Shown: piece after piece, positions 46,936-58,285 of the stretch | Position numbering within the stretch: the first letter of the stretch is position 1 | Layout: each line of letters opens with the position of its first letter | Source: Plasmodium malariae | Taxonomy: Eukaryota; Apicomplexa; Aconoidasida; Haemosporida; Plasmodiidae | Length of the DNA stretch: 64,000 bases | Assembly (NCBI RefSeq): GCF_900090045.1 | Contig: NC_041788.1 | Coordinates: forward strand, 992,001 to 1,056,000 | Direction of reading: 5' to 3' | Translations under genes and position numbers: made by a program | Notes under the pieces: model-generated | Told to the model about the DNA's origin: nothing | Seen by the model: only the letters and a program-made list of their open reading frames with translations | Database searches by the model: none

Positions 46936-48724
46936 CTATATACTTGGGCATCTCCCTAAGTATGCAAATATATACTTATATATTACATTAACAGAATTCA
47001 AAAAAGGAATAATTTCTCTTTTGCTAGTTTTCTGTTCATAGGAATAATGCATAAATGAAGAAGGGCATTACTAAAACACATATGTAAGCAATTATTAAGT
47101 ACTACCTATTACATCTTAAATATATACATGTAAAAAGTATTTACGGTAAGCCTTTAAAAAATTATCTATGTTTACAAAAAGGAATATAAATAGAAACATA
47201 TATATGTACATAAATATAAATAGCTGTATATATATATTTATATAAAGTGTCTATTCATAATCGTTTTAAAGAAAATACATTTTCATATAAAAAGTTCTCC
47301 TAATAATTGAGATAGTTCCATTAGCTATTAGAACCTCTTGTTCAAAGTTAAAAAAAAAAAAAAGAAAAAATAAAAAGCAATATTAGGAGAAAGGGTGTTT
47401 AGCTTACTAACATTGCATCTATATAACTAATTTATAAATATATAAATATGTATTTTTTTTTTTTTTTTATTATATGTTCAAAATAATATATCTCTAAATT
47501 ACATATTTAAGTAACAACATTCTTTTATGCAGTAATTCGGAAATAAAAAAAAAAATTTTAATTAAGAAAAAATAAATAGAAGTAAAATAAATAAAACAAT
47601 ATCTATCTATTGGAAGAAAAAAAAAAAAAAGATATCTATATATATTGTATTTTCAAAAAAAAAAAAAATTAATATTTATATACATTATATCTGCGAAAAA
47701 AAGAAAAACAATATCAACATATTATATTTGCAAAAAAAAAAAAAAAAAAGACCTTTATAAGATACCTCTTTTTCTTTTTAACAATTTCCCTATGGACTAA
47801 CTTTCATATGAACATATCAGACCACATATGCGGAATAGCACTTAGTAGTACATAGTAGTTTTCTCTTATGCACATTTAGCACTGAGGTTGAATCTACATA
47901 GTATTTCCTAACAGGTATTACATTAAAAAAAAAAAAAAAAAAAGGAAATAGGAAAAAGTAAAAAATAAAAGATAAAAGATAAAAGATAAAAGATAAAAGA
48001 GCAAATACTAAATAGTAAATACTAAACTGTAAAAAATAACGACAAAACGGTCCTATGTACGTCTTCAGATTATGAAAAATATTCTAGGATTTTAAAATCC
48101 TTTTTTAGGACATTTCGCTACGATAAAGTAATCTCTTTTGTTTTTTTTTTTTAATTTTAAAAAGTAGGTACAGACCCTTTACACATTTGCGCATGCTTGG
48201 TACGACAAAATGATGCCATAAAAAACGCAAATTTTTAACAAGAGACGATAATTTTTTTTAACAATAGCGTAATATGTATGTGTACTTATATATATATATA
48301 TATATATGTACGCATAAATTAACTACGAATGTATAGTGTGTTTCTGCCATAGCTTTTTTTGACAAATTTTGTTTTTATAAAACAAGCCATTTTATTCGCA
48401 ACGTGCCATTTTTTTCCTTATTCGTTAAATACGAGATGTGTATTTTTCATTTTATAATTTTTTCACTATCTAATTTTGTATAGTACTATGATATGTAAAT
48501 AATAAACTACCAACAAAGAAATTTTTTTTTTTTTCTTTTTTAAATTACCTTTTAAAGACTTTCTAGTATACCTTTTGCTTACCATTCTAGGAATGTGTAT
48601 TCATACATGTGATATCATTAAAGTACAACTGTATCAACGTCCAATATATATACCTTGTCTTTGTTGTAATACCTCTTTTCGTAATTGAGAAATTTTCGTC
48701 GTTTTACTTATCGACCCTTTTTTT

Positions 48725-49222
48725 ATGTATTAAAAAATAAAACAAAAAAAAAAAAAAATAAAATAACACCAAATAAGAGCAGATAAAATAAAAAAAAATA
48801 AAATAACACCAAATAAGAGCAGATAAAATAAAAAAAAATAAAATAACACCAAATAAGAGCAGATAAAATAAAATAAAACAAAATAAAACCAAATAAGAGC
48901 AGATAAAATAAAATAACACCAAATAAGAGCAGATAAAATAAAATAAAACAAAATAAAACCAAATAAAACCAAATAAAACCAAATAAAACAAAATAAAACA
49001 AAATAAAACCAAATAAAATGAGATATAACCCAATAAAACAAAATAAAACAAAATAAAATGAGATATAACCCAATAAAACAAAATAAAACAAAATAAAACA
49101 AAATAAAACAAAATAAAACAAAATTAAATGAGATATAACCCAATAAAACCAAATAAAACAAAATAAAACAAAATTAAATGAGATATAACCCAATAAAACC
49201 CAATAAAACCAAATAAAACAAA
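48725..49222. repeat. Compound minisatellite AAATAAAACCAAATAAGAGCAGAT
   Basis: The left half repeats AAAATAAAATAACACCAAATAAGAGCAGAT-like units of about 30-40 bases. The right half repeats AAATAAAACC/AAATAAAACA five- and ten-base units with GAGATATAACCC interruptions. Open Phe/Leu/Tyr frames on the minus strand are artefacts. Confidence 0.95.
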
Positions 49223-49440
49223 CTAAAAAAGAAGCAAAAAACAGGAATACCCTAGTAACTATAACTCCGTGCAAGCGAGTTAATTAAGATCTGAAGAACT
49301 AGCCGGAAAACTTAAATTTTTTTGCATGTTAGTTTTTTTGTGTTCTCTTTTTATACACTTTTTAGCACCCATGAATGCAATGTACAAAATATGATAAATA
49401 AATACACCGAAAGACACCTTGTAAAAAATTTTCTTTTATG

Positions 49441-49474
<34 letters not shown>

Positions 49475-50204
49475 AATATATACACACATGTATATATACA
49501 CACATGTATATATACACACATGTATATATACGTATACTTATATATGTATTAATATACATATTATATGTATTGTATATCTTTTACATTGAAACAAAATAGT
49601 GTAATTTTTTCATTGCAATGAAGTAGTTTCCCTCTTTTCCCCCCAAATTATCTTGAATATGGGACTTAAATAAAAAAGTTAATATAAAAAAAAAAAAAAA
49701 AAAAAATTGCACATATAAAATAGCTATTTTTTAGTAGTAAAATTTCTTGGTTAAATGCTTCAAAGAAAATTTTTTATGTATGAAATAAATATGCTATAAT
49801 TCCCTTTTTATTTTATGTTTTCATAATTTTTTTTTTTGTTTTTCTCTTTTTCAAAAAGAACAAAAATTGGGGGCTATATCCATATCAAACACATGCGTTT
49901 GTATGTACATACATACACAAATACATATATATGTATATACTACATATATAACACAGCAGAGCAAACGAAGCTCAAGATTACCCGTTCATCTGAAAAAGGA
50001 AAAAAAATAGCTATTAAAAAATCTCATAAAATGACACAAAAGAATATTAAGGTCATATACTATTATTATCGTAACATATAAATTTTAACCTTATTACAGC
50101 ATCTTAGAAATTTATCATTTTTTACATTTTTCAGTAAAAATTTTTTTTTCCTTTTCCAAAATAAAGAAAAAAAGCAGAAAAAAATAGTTAAAAAAGAGAA
50201 AAAC

Positions 50205-50302
50205 AGAAATAAACAGAAACAGAAATAAACGGAAACAGAAATAAACGGAAACAGAAATAAACGGAAACAGAAATAAACGGAAACAGAAATAAACACAAAT
50301 AA
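50205..50302. repeat. 16-base repeat AAACAGAAATAAACGG
   Basis: Six copies of a 16-base unit lie about 200 bases upstream of the first SSL1 exon. The region could be 5' untranslated or promoter sequence. Confidence 0.93.
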
Positions 50303-50498
50303 GCACAGATATACAGTAAATAAGCAAAAAATATATAAGGAATATGCAAAAATTGAAAAAACACAAAATTTTAAAAATTATCATTTAATAAAAAAGAGAA
50401 GTAAATAAAATATGGAAGAATCGTACATCATAACTTAACTACTAAAAATATATTTAGTGGAGCAAAAATGAAATTGTGTCTGCTGTACTTTTTTAAGA

Positions 50499-51616
50499 AT
50501 GCAAAATACCCAAAGTTCTGAAAACAAAGTTCGTAAAATGACCATCATACATTTATATAATATATTTATATTGCGTACACACGTACATATGTACATATAT
50601 ATGTGTACATATAATTATCTCCATATTTCTATAATAATTACACTGTACGCCCCTCTCTCCATCTCTCTCTTTTTTTTTTTTTTACATTTTTATTTTAAAT
50701 ATATAAAAAATAGGCTACCTTAGTTGAAGAAGTTGTAAGAGATTTTGATAAAAATGAAGTTTTTGAAGAAATAACTGCTAAGTTTACGTGGGAACAAGGT
50801 AAATAAATGGGAGATAAAGAAAAAAAAAAAAAAAAAGGAATTATAACATTATAAAATTACTAATTATACATTTCCCACTTCGAAACTGCAAATAACATCT
50901 ATTTCTTCAGATTAGGCTATTTTATGAATATAATATTACTATATATATTAAGTACATATGTGCTCAATGACATTTGTATGCATGTACTTTTTTATATTTC
51001 TATCTCTCCCCAATTTTTAGATGTTGAAAGATCGTGGAACTTACTTGTAGAAAATAACGGTGTTTTACAACATGTTAGTCAAGAAAATTTAGAAAATAAT
51101 AGTAAACAAAAATATAAAAAAGATCAAATTGCTTCCTTAAGAAAAGGAATATTCAGGTTTTCCTTCAGCAAAATTCTCAAAAATGTGCGAGATATTTTTT
51201 ATTATATTATTATTTTATTGTATTATATTATATTTTATTATATCATATTATATCATATTTTTTTATTTTATTTTACTTCTCTTTGTTTTTATTCTTATTT
51301 TTGTATTATTTTTTTTTTTCTTTTCTATTTTATTTATTTATTTATTTTTTTTTTTTTTCTAGCTGTTCCTTTAGAATTGATAATAATTTTTCACACATTC
51401 ACATTAACAGTTCATATTTTTTTTTTTTTTTTTTTTTTAAACATTTACAGACATATAATAATACTTTTTGATATGTCGAGTAGCATGAAAGAAAGGGACT
51501 TTAAGCCAGATAGAATAAATGTTGTCCTGGAATGTGTAGAAGTAAAAATAGGAAAGAAAATTGCTCTTAGAGGGGCAAAGCGAAAAATTACAGATATATA
51601 TAGTCACGTATGTATG

Positions 51617-51654
<38 letters not shown>

Positions 51655-52591
51655 GTGTGCATACTTATGTACACGTGTATGTATAAGTATGCATGTAATA
51701 TCATTCCCTATTTGTGCACGTTCGTAGGCATTCTTGAAAAATTTTTTTTTCAAAAATCCTGTTGGGCATGTGGGAGTTGTAGCTTTAAAAAACAGTTCAG
51801 CAAAATTAATTCAATCATTAACATCAAATATAGATGACATATTAAGTTCATTGTTAAAGGAAAGAAGTAATGGTCTTCAAGGTTCACCATCACTACAAGA
51901 GGGCTTAGAAATTGCGCATGATTTATTAATTGATATGCCTATGTATGGAACGAAAGAAATAGTAATAATGTATAGTTCTATAAGAACATGTGATAAAAAT
52001 AATATATTAAATATTTTGGAATTATTAGTAAAAAACAACATTTACGTAAATTGTATTTCTATTGCCCCAGAAATGCATATATTAAAATATATATGTGAAC
52101 GAACAAAAGGTATTTATAAAATATGTACAAGTAAAAATGAATTATTAAATGAAATAAATAGTGTTGCAGAAACACCTTTATGGATGTTTGGAATGGAACC
52201 ACAATTAATACATATATGTTTTCCAGTAAAAAAAAAAATAAGTACACAAATAATGTGCTCTTGTCATAATAACCTAAACACAGATACGTATATATGTAAT
52301 TTCTGTAATAGCTATACATGCAAAATACCATCAAAATGTAAAGTATGTGGTATACATTTAATTTCTATGCATGATTTATCACATATTACAAATAATCTTC
52401 AAGAATCTCCTTTATTTATTGAAATGAAAAATGAAAAAAGTGCGCATTACTCTTGTTCATCATGCCATCAAAAACTTTATGAAAAAGTATCACAGTGTAC
52501 TAAGTGTAAACATGTTTTTTGTGTTGAATGTGATATATTTATACACGAGGACTTGAATCAGTGTCCTTTTTGTTTAATCCATCACTCGTAG
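50499..52591 (+). CDS. SSL1: TFIIH core subunit p44/SSL1, five exons
   Basis: Exons are 50499-50528 (tentative), 50714-50798, 51021-51156, 51451-51541 and 51728-52591, giving 401 residues, close to the family length. The N-terminal part has FTWEQ and RSWNLLVENNG, as in SSL1. A von Willebrand A domain follows: RHIIILFDMSSSM carries the DxSxS metal site, then KERDFKPDR, then FFFKNPVGHVGVVAL. The C-terminal half has a C4-type zinc motif (MCSCHN, ICNFCNS, CKVCG) and a RING-like zinc domain (YSCSSCHQKL, QCTKCKHVFCVECD, CPFC). In TFIIH this subunit stimulates the XPD helicase for transcription start and nucleotide excision repair. Exons 2-5 join cleanly. Exon 1 (MQNTQSSENK) needs an unusual GTTCGT donor, so the first ten residues are uncertain. 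Confidence 0.92.
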
Positions 52592-53103
52592 GGGTTGTAA
52601 GCTAGTGGAAATGTTCGATTTATTGCAAAGGTGAGTTCAAGTTAGAGTGTAATTATAATGAAGCTACATAGTAGTTACAGTGCAGTTAGATTGTAGTTAT
52701 AATGCATTAACAACGAAACTACAATGTAGTTACAACGAAGATACATTGTAGCTACTCTGAAGTTATATGCTTGTTAATGTTAAAATATTGAAATGAAGGA
52801 AACATGTAAACATATTAATAGAAGAGCAACAGTACACACTCCTATGTTTGTGAGTCATTCTGGTTACGCATTTTTAATTTGTACTAATATGAGCTAATTT
52901 GAGCTATATTGTGCTAATTTGTACTAAAGTTTGCTAATTTGCGCTAATATTTGCTAATTTCGAATCGGTTATATACATGGAGTGCACATACTAATGTTTA
53001 CACATCTGATATACGTAAAAAACATAAGGATATCCTTATGCCCCTTTTTTTCAAGCATTATATATATATATATATAATAAAATAACAAGGTAGTTTGTCC
53101 TGT
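52592..53103. other. Spacer with degenerate GTAGTTACA and TTTGCTAAT repeats
   Basis: About 52640-52760 is a diffuse array of TAGTTACAATG-like units. About 52885-52965 repeats AATTTG[T/A]GCTAAT. No gene seen. It lies between the convergent ends of SSL1 and the candidate gene that stops at 53104. Confidence 0.6.
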
Positions 53104-54699
53104 TTAATTTCTCTTTGCTTTGACATATTTTCGCGTACGAAGTTGAAGAAGGTGAATTATCCATTTGGAGTGTATTATATTGTCACTCAGAGAATTCAAA
53201 AAGATGCAATGCCCTTTGTTATCTAAATGTAAATAAGCAAGTGCGAATTTACGTGCGAGTTTGCGTGTGTGTTTGTGTGCGCGTTTATGCGCGCGTGTGT
53301 ACATACATATATATATGTATGCGTACATACGCATTGCGACAGGATGAATGAAGTTGAAGGGAGTACTGTTAAAATTTGATGAACTCACGAAAATGACTAG
53401 TTTCATTTTGATACCAACAGAAGTCGATATTAATAAGCACACCTAAATTATATTTACTAAATTGAAATTCCTTAAAAATTCAGAATTTGGTACAAGATAT
53501 AATATTCCTCTTTTTTTGCAGAGGGTATTGTGTGTAATTATGATTTTTTTTTTATCATATTATATTTTTCTGTATTATATTTTGTTAATGTTATATTTTG
53601 TTAATGTTATATTTTGTTATATTTTTTTATTTTATTTTTTTAACATACATACATACATACATTACTTTTTATTAAGTTTATTTGTTAATATCTTTTTGCT
53701 CCTCTCTTTTTATTTATTAACGTAGTATGAAAATTAGTTATAATATTTCTTCTTTTTACTTGTCCATTTTTTTCTATTTTATATCATTATGATTTATTTT
53801 TATGATTTATTATATGATTTTTTTAATCAAATTTTATCAATTTTTTTCATTTATTATCATTTCATTTTTTTTCAATCTTTTTCATGTAATGTCTTTTTGA
53901 TAAACATTCAAAAAATGTTTTCGAAATTTGTAACACATTATTATAATGTAACATGATGTAACATAATATTATATAATATGATAAAACATTAATACGATAT
54001 AACATTATAAAAAATGATATAACATAATGTAATATTTCATTGAACATACAAAAATAAGAAAAATCAGTGTCATACGATCTAAATTTTTTATAGTAAACAA
54101 ATAAATGTTTTCTCCCATTCATGAACATTGAATTAGTATGAAAGAAGCAACATAACACATGGATTAATAAACTATAGTAATATAAAATTGGAAACAAAGT
54201 GTTATATAAAATTTGACTTTCAGCAAAAGGAGCCTTGCCAATTTGTAGAATATGTTTTGTAACAAACTGAATAGGATAAAATAAGATAAATTAAATAAAA
54301 TAAACAAAATAGAATAAATGAAATATATATAACAAAATAGAATAAATGAAATAAATATAACAAATAAATAGAATATATATAAAAATAGAATAAATGAAAT
54401 ATATATAACAAAATAGAATAAATGAAATATATATAACAAAATAGAATAAATGAAATATATATAACAAAATAGAATAAATGAAATATATATAACAAAATAG
54501 AATAAATGAAATATATATAACAAATAGAATAAATGAAATATATATAACAAAATAGAATAAATGAAATATATATAACAAAATAGAATAAATGAAATATATA
54601 TAACAAAGTAAAATAAATGAAATAAATATAACAAAATAAAATAAAGTAAAATAAAATAAAATAAGCAGGAAGAACACTCTTATCACTTCTCATTTGCAT
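53104..54699 (-). CDS. Candidate multi-exon gene, unknown function
   Basis: This is a hand-built model with agreeing phases: exon 54699-54676 (tentative, MQMRSDKS), 54266-54050, 53442-53389 and 53222-53104, about 137 residues. Exon 2 follows a TATCCTATTCAG acceptor and reads FVTKHILQIGKAPFAESQIL, then a hydrophobic stretch (TLFPILYYYSLLIHVLCCFF) and NGRKHLFVYYKKFRSYD, ending at a GTATGT donor. Exon 3 (VLINIDFCWYQNETSHF) ends at a perfect GTGAGT. Exon 4 follows ACATTTAG and ends LRTRKYVKAKRN and stop. An alternative is that the second exon reads through to a stop at 53862, giving two genes. The first intron is filled by a 26-base minisatellite. There is possibly one membrane segment. No family recognised. 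The coding exons are fairly well supported; the ends are not. Confidence 0.42.
54300..54650. repeat. 26-base minisatellite AACAAAATAGAATAAATGAA..
   Basis: About 13 copies of AACAAAATAGAATAAATGAAATATAT, with one short copy and decayed ends. All three minus-strand frames are open through it (Tyr/Phe/Ile). It appears to lie in the first intron of the candidate gene at 53104-54699. Confidence 0.95.
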
Positions 54700-56117
54700 T
54701 ATGATGCTTCTACCAACTAAATAGGGAAAAACATAACACTGTATAAAAAGCGCAATATATAATAATTTATAAGCAAAAGATAAACACCTTTTTTATTGTT
54801 GCAAATTTGCCTTAAAAAAAAATTAATAAAAAAATTATATTCTACAAGATGAGCGTATATATATATGTATAAATATATAAATATTGGGATAAAATAAAAT
54901 GTACAAATTTAACTTAGAATATATATATTTTTTTTCTTTTAATTACTAAAGAAGCTAATCGGCAGGGTTGGATTTAAATTTAAAACGAAAAAAAACATTT
55001 ACAATATGTTTAAAAATAGAAAGCAAAACTTTTTTTTTCTTTTTTTCTCGCTTAATATAAACTTTTAAAAAAAATATGCTTAATTTTATCTTATAAAAAA
55101 ACGAAAAAAGCAGAAAAAAAGAAGAAAAAAAGCAAAAGAAGAAAAGAAAAACAAAGAAACAAGAAAAAACAAGAAAAAACAAGAAAAAACAAGAAAAAAG
55201 AAAACGAAAAGAAAAACAAAAAAACAAGAAAACAAGAAAAAAGTAAACACTATCATGTATTATATATATATATATATATATATATTTATTTTTTTATATT
55301 TATATCATTTTACTAATTAACAAAATAAATGATCAAAATCTACGACTTGAAATTTTTTGCAGAACATACTTTTCTGATAACTTTTTTTTTTTTTTTTTAT
55401 AATACTTTTAGCAGTGTCAGCCTAAATGTGAGACTTCTAATGGCACATTTTATTCATAACTTTATGTAGGTGTTTATATCATTATATATACCCATACATA
55501 TATACATACATACGAACATATATATATATATATATGTATATATACCTATACATATATGTAAATCCCGCACTCAAAAGACATAAATTTGAATGTGATAGTT
55601 GCAAAAAATTGGTAAGATTAACCCTGTGGAGGACTTCCCTATTTTTTTTTTTTTTTTTTTTATTGTTACTATTTATATATTTATAGCTTATGATCGACGA
55701 AAGAAGAAGCGTAATATACTGTTCAGACGTAGAAATTTAATAAAGGAAAATATAGCACCATATATTTTAAGATAATTTATGGAAATTATGAACAACATTA
55801 TAAACATATGTTACACATTTTAGAAAAAGAGTAAAAGGAATATTTTATTCTTCTTTTGTTGAAGATAGATACTGAAGTGGTTTGCCGTATGTACAGGCTC
55901 TTCCAGAATAACGTATTTATAACGTATACATAACGGATGTATAAGATGACTTAATATATGTACATATTCATATATTTGTACATATATATGCATATGTACA
56001 TGTGTGTGTTTGTGCCCCCTGTCCATATGTACGGAAAAGAAACATGCATATTTTCCTTGCATTTTCCAAAAAAAAATAAATACATGGTTAGATACAAGCA
56101 AACGATTATTCTGTAAA
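54700..56117. other. Spacer with possible zinc-motif exons
   Basis: It contains an AACAAGAAAA array (about 55150-55240), TA tracts (55258-55285) and poly-T runs. On the plus strand 55582-55611 reads HKFECDSCKK before a GTAAGA donor, and 55687 follows an ATTTATAG acceptor; this is treated as a finding and not as a gene. On the minus strand an AT-rich frame ends at 54955 (FKFKSNPAD), also unassigned. Confidence 0.4.
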
Positions 56118-56995
56118 ATGGCCGGAACGTTAAACTTAAATGATTTGAAAGATGAACCCATTTTATATTATGAAAATGCATTAAGTTATGTTTTTTCAAA
56201 TTCCAGCGAAGAAAATAAAAAAGATATACCTACATGTGTTATATATCCAAATGAAACCATAAAAGTTGGTTTCCCTATTTATTCCATAAAAAATATAAAT
56301 AAAAATGAAAATTTAATAAATGATAATGATGCTCAGAATAATAGAATTAACGAAGAGCCATTAATTACTTTTGCATCCGAATCGAAATATATTTATCCCG
56401 TGAGGGTTCAAGTTTATTATAGTCTCCTTTACTTATTAATAGCAATTCAGCTTTTCGTTATGCTATTTTTTAAAGGTATATCTTTATACAAAGTTTTGTG
56501 TGTGTTCATGTGCCACTGCAGAGGGGCGAATCTGTCGAGCATGCACCGGTGTATATATGTATGCATGGGTGTGTGCTTATACGTGTGTTATGAATATGCG
56601 CATGTGTGTACGTATGTCTATGTACGCGTACACACGTGTATATATATCTTCTCGTGTGCATTTATCTAAACGTGTAATCCATGTTTTCCACTTCTTCCCT
56701 TTTTGCAGATAACATAAATTACGCATCCACGGGTGAAATAAATTACGGGCAAATTTTTGTATTTTTTTTTATGGCCATCTCACACAGTTTAGTTATTATG
56801 TCAAAACTGGGAAAATTCAAAACCTATGTATTTGATATATATACATCATTAAGTTTATTTTTTTTTATATTATCTGTACTAACAATCAACTGTTTTAGTA
56901 GTTCTTTGATTGCTTTATTACAGTTTTTTATTTTTTTTTTACATGCAAAAATTGATTTTTATGTAATGCCACAGTCATGTGTCGTACCACCATGA
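56118..56995 (+). CDS. Four-helix membrane protein of unknown function, two exons
   Basis: Exon 1 is 56118-56475 (phase 1) and exon 2 is 56709-56995 (acceptor TTTTTGCAG), giving 214 residues. The start MAGTLNLNDLKDEP is chosen because upstream in-frame sequence is spacer-like. Residues 1-95 are soluble and acidic/Asn-rich with a short beta-like region (PTCVIYPNETIKVGFPIYSI). Four hydrophobic segments follow: about 97-118 (VYYSLLYLLIAIQLFVMLFF), 134-151 (IFVFFFMAISHSLVIM), 161-180 (YTSLSLFFFILSVLTI) and 183-200 (SSSLIALLQFFIFFLHA). The C terminus is PQSCVVPP. No signal peptide; the N terminus is probably cytosolic. I do not recognise the family. The 233-base intron falls exactly after the first membrane segment. 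Confidence 0.85.
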
Positions 56996-57494
56996 GGAAT
57001 TGGTAATTATTGTGTTGAAGTACTTTTCAAAAAATATAATTTCGACATTTGGTTAATTGGCAATTTTGTTTCATTTCGACATTTTTCCATTTTGCCGTTT
57101 TGCACTTTGTCATTTTCTCATTTCGCATTCATTTATTTTTGCGTTTTTCTATTTTTTCTCCTCTCATCTTTTCTTTTCCCCCTTTTATGGTTTTTTTGTT
57201 TTTTTAACTTTTCGGATTTAATACTTGATTTTTTTTCATATTAGGCTTTTGCAAATTTTTCATTTCCGTTCAAATGCTTTTGTTATAGTAACAGCAGTAG
57301 TAATGATACTATTACGAATGAAGGCTTTATTTGAAGAGGAAAATAAATGAAAAGGCATTTATATACTCCTATGTGTATATAATACGTACGAAATAAAATG
57401 TGTTGAGGTATGGAGGAAAATGTTTATAGAGGCTAACTGCTTATTGGCAGCGATCAGACATGCATAAAATGTAATCGACTATTTACATAAATAC

Positions 57495-57533
<39 letters not shown>

Positions 57534-58285
57534 CATTACGCGTAGAGTGTACGCGCGAAATGATTGTCATACTAATTTTATGTCTTCAATCGTTTAAGTA
57601 AAAAAAAAAAAAAAAAAAAATCATCAAGTCTCTCTCGATTATCACCTCCCTTTTCCCTATTATATAGCGGATACATCGCGTTTTATCATATAAGAGAATA
57701 TTTATATAAGTAAAACATCGTTCGAAAAATAAATGACAAGCGTGTAGTAACATTCACCTATAACTAAATTTGCGCATTACTTACACACTTCTTGCAAATT
57801 TTGAACACGTTGACAAATTGACCAATGAGCATAGTACTTAAAAATTTTTGGCACGTTATAAAAATTGCACAAACTGGAGCCGACTTAGTAAATGCAGCAA
57901 TTTATCCTCAATAGACGCGTTTCGAAATAGCAATAGAAAGGAGGGGAAAAAAGAAAAGAAGCGGTTACATATGCATATATTGTAGCAAAGTTAGAAGCGT
58001 AAATTGACCAAATGTTTACCAAAAATTAAATGAAAATTTACCAAAAATTAAATGAAAATTTACCAAAAATTAAATGAAAATTTATCAAAAATTAAATGAA
58101 AATTTAGAAAAAACTGAGTGGAAAAATATCCCATATTGACTCGATTTTCACGTTGTGGTTGTGGTCAACCAAGGATACACACACACACACACACTCACAC
58201 ACACACTCACACACATACTCACACACACACTTACACACACACTCACACACACACTCACACACCTGATTGCGCTGCTTCACTCAAC
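56996..58285. promoter_or_regulatory. Spacer upstream of the kinase gene, with two repeats
   Basis: About 57000-57240 is T-rich 3' sequence with TTTTGCCATTT-like units. Very long poly-A runs sit at 57497-57530 and 57601-57620. Four copies of AAAATTTACCAAAAATTAAATG (22 bases) lie at about 58016-58105, and an AC/TC dinucleotide tract at 58178-58262 ends 24 bases before the kinase ATG. No gene seen. Confidence 0.6.

Larger units (their letters stand above)
46637..50498. other. Long divergent spacer, 3.9 kb, rich in minisatellites
   Basis: No gene is supported. From left to right it holds a 12-base GTGTACCTATAT array (about 46740-46935), AT-rich sequence with many poly-A runs, an AAAAGAT array (about 47965-48000), a large AAATAAAACC minisatellite (48725-49220), TA and CACATGTATATATA tracts (49440-49560) and an AAACAGAAATAAACGG array (about 50205-50300). 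The region separates the divergent ubiquitin-like and SSL1 genes, so both promoters lie within it. Small GC-richer patches near 47795-47900 and 49245-49310 gave no convincing exons. Confidence 0.6.

Noticed and set aside
48704..49274. Phe/Leu/Tyr-rich frames on the minus strand
   Set aside because: Direct reading of the AAATAAAACC repeat array; all frames open and no start or splice context.
54290..54660. Tyr/Phe/Ile-rich frames on the minus strand
   Set aside because: Reading of the 26-base minisatellite, probably intronic.
55329..55470. 46-codon frame MIKIYDLKFFAEHTF on the plus strand
   Set aside because: Most of its length crosses a poly-T run; no splice link to the nearby zinc-motif exon fits.
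58118..58285. His-Thr-rich N-terminal extension of the kinase
   Set aside because: No ATG; it is translation of an AC dinucleotide tract in the leader.
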